Both the position numbers and the translations under genes were made by a program. Positions 63,857 through 64,000 of a DNA stretch of 64,000 nt are shown here, piece after piece. The stretch comes from Xanthobacteraceae bacterium (GTDB lineage: Bacteria; Pseudomonadota; Alphaproteobacteria; Rhizobiales; Xanthobacteraceae). A model generated the notes under the pieces. That model ran no database searches. It saw nothing but the letters and a program-made list of their open reading frames with translations, and was not told the DNA's origin. Numbering within the stretch: position 1 is the stretch's first letter; every line of letters begins with the position of its first letter. The stretch lies in contig SCUB01000007.1 of the NCBI GenBank assembly GCA_004297465.1, forward strand, positions 124,001 through 188,000, read 5' to 3'.

Positions 63857-64000
63857 CTACAACATCCCCATCACACGCGGCAGCCATAGCGACAGTTCCG
63901 GCAAGTAGGTGACGAGGACCAGGAACACCAGCATCGTCAGCAGCCACGGCCACACCGCGACGGTGAGTTCGGTGATGCCCATCTTGGCGATGCCGGAGGC
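63857..64000 (-). CDS. TRAP transporter large permease (DctM), C-terminal end
   Basis: The last 47 residues are visible (SGIAKMGITELTVAVWPWLL, then VTYLPELSLWLPRVMG), which match the C-terminus of DctM/SiaM-type permeases. The gene continues past the window end. The TRAP substrate is unknown. Confidence 0.85.
   Translation of the reverse strand, partial: ASGIAKMGITELTVAVWPWLLTMLVFLVLVTYLPELSLWLPRVMGML

Overview
The window looks like chromosomal DNA of a high-GC alphaproteobacterium of the order Hyphomicrobiales, close to the Bradyrhizobium / Rhodopseudomonas / Pseudolabrys group. The reasons are the rpoH, serC-serA, DUF992, DUF6476 and EF-G-like genes of types typical of that group, a LuxI of the BjaI/RpaI kind, and several catabolic routes for aromatic compounds. 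This is inferred from gene content; no 16S gene is present. The window holds two tRNA genes (Glu-CTC, Lys-CTT) and no rRNA gene, intact transposase, integrase or CRISPR array.

Layout. 0-6 kb: the end of an NnrS-type membrane protein, a secreted protein, a HiPIP-like protein, an Nramp remnant, an AI-2E-type permease, a YqjD/YqjE-like pair, an SDR remnant and a circularly permuted ROK-type protein; this stretch shows signs of decay. 6-15.7 kb: housekeeping genes (tRNA-Glu, RluD-type pseudouridine synthase, rpoH, purA, a DMT exporter, serA and serC behind a probable serC RNA leader). 16-18.2 kb: a lower-GC quorum-sensing block, luxR-luxI-small ORF, with two striking palindromes around the luxI start. 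18.2-31 kb: two outer-membrane proteins, a fosmidomycin-resistance-type MFS pump, bfr-bfd iron storage, glmM, an FMN lactate dehydrogenase-like gene, aroE, a GlcG-like gene, an EF-G-like GTPase, a DUF992 protein and an aspartate aminotransferase.

31-63 kb is dominated by aromatic and lignin-type catabolism. Two GSTs (one LigE-like, one Nu-class-like) and an SDR form a probable operon divergent from a LysR gene. The LysR gene is followed by a gallate / 4-oxalomesaconate operon (unknown dehydrogenase, galD, galB, galC-type aldolase, fused gallate dioxygenase). A sulfur module follows: an ArsR/BigR-type regulator, a DUF2892 protein, a sulfide:quinone oxidoreductase and siroheme synthase. Then come the three subunits of 4-hydroxybenzoyl-CoA reductase with a divergent AraC-type regulator. 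Last is a complete 3-hydroxybenzoate/gentisate set: 3-hydroxybenzoate 6-hydroxylase, gentisate dioxygenase, GSH-dependent maleylpyruvate isomerase and fumarylpyruvate hydrolase. These flank a five-component branched-chain-type ABC transporter with a tandemly duplicated binding protein and a MarR regulator. The right end has tRNA-Lys, a Spy-like periplasmic protein and the end of a TRAP transporter permease.

How the parts fit: the organism appears able to open aromatic rings by meta cleavage (gallate/protocatechuate type) and by the gentisate route, and to remove a phenolic hydroxyl reductively at the CoA level (4-hydroxybenzoyl-CoA), which is usually an anaerobic step. The GST/SDR trio beside the gallate genes could feed them from beta-aryl ethers. 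REP-like palindromic repeats are scattered between operons at 14.4, 46.3, 60 and 62.7 kb.
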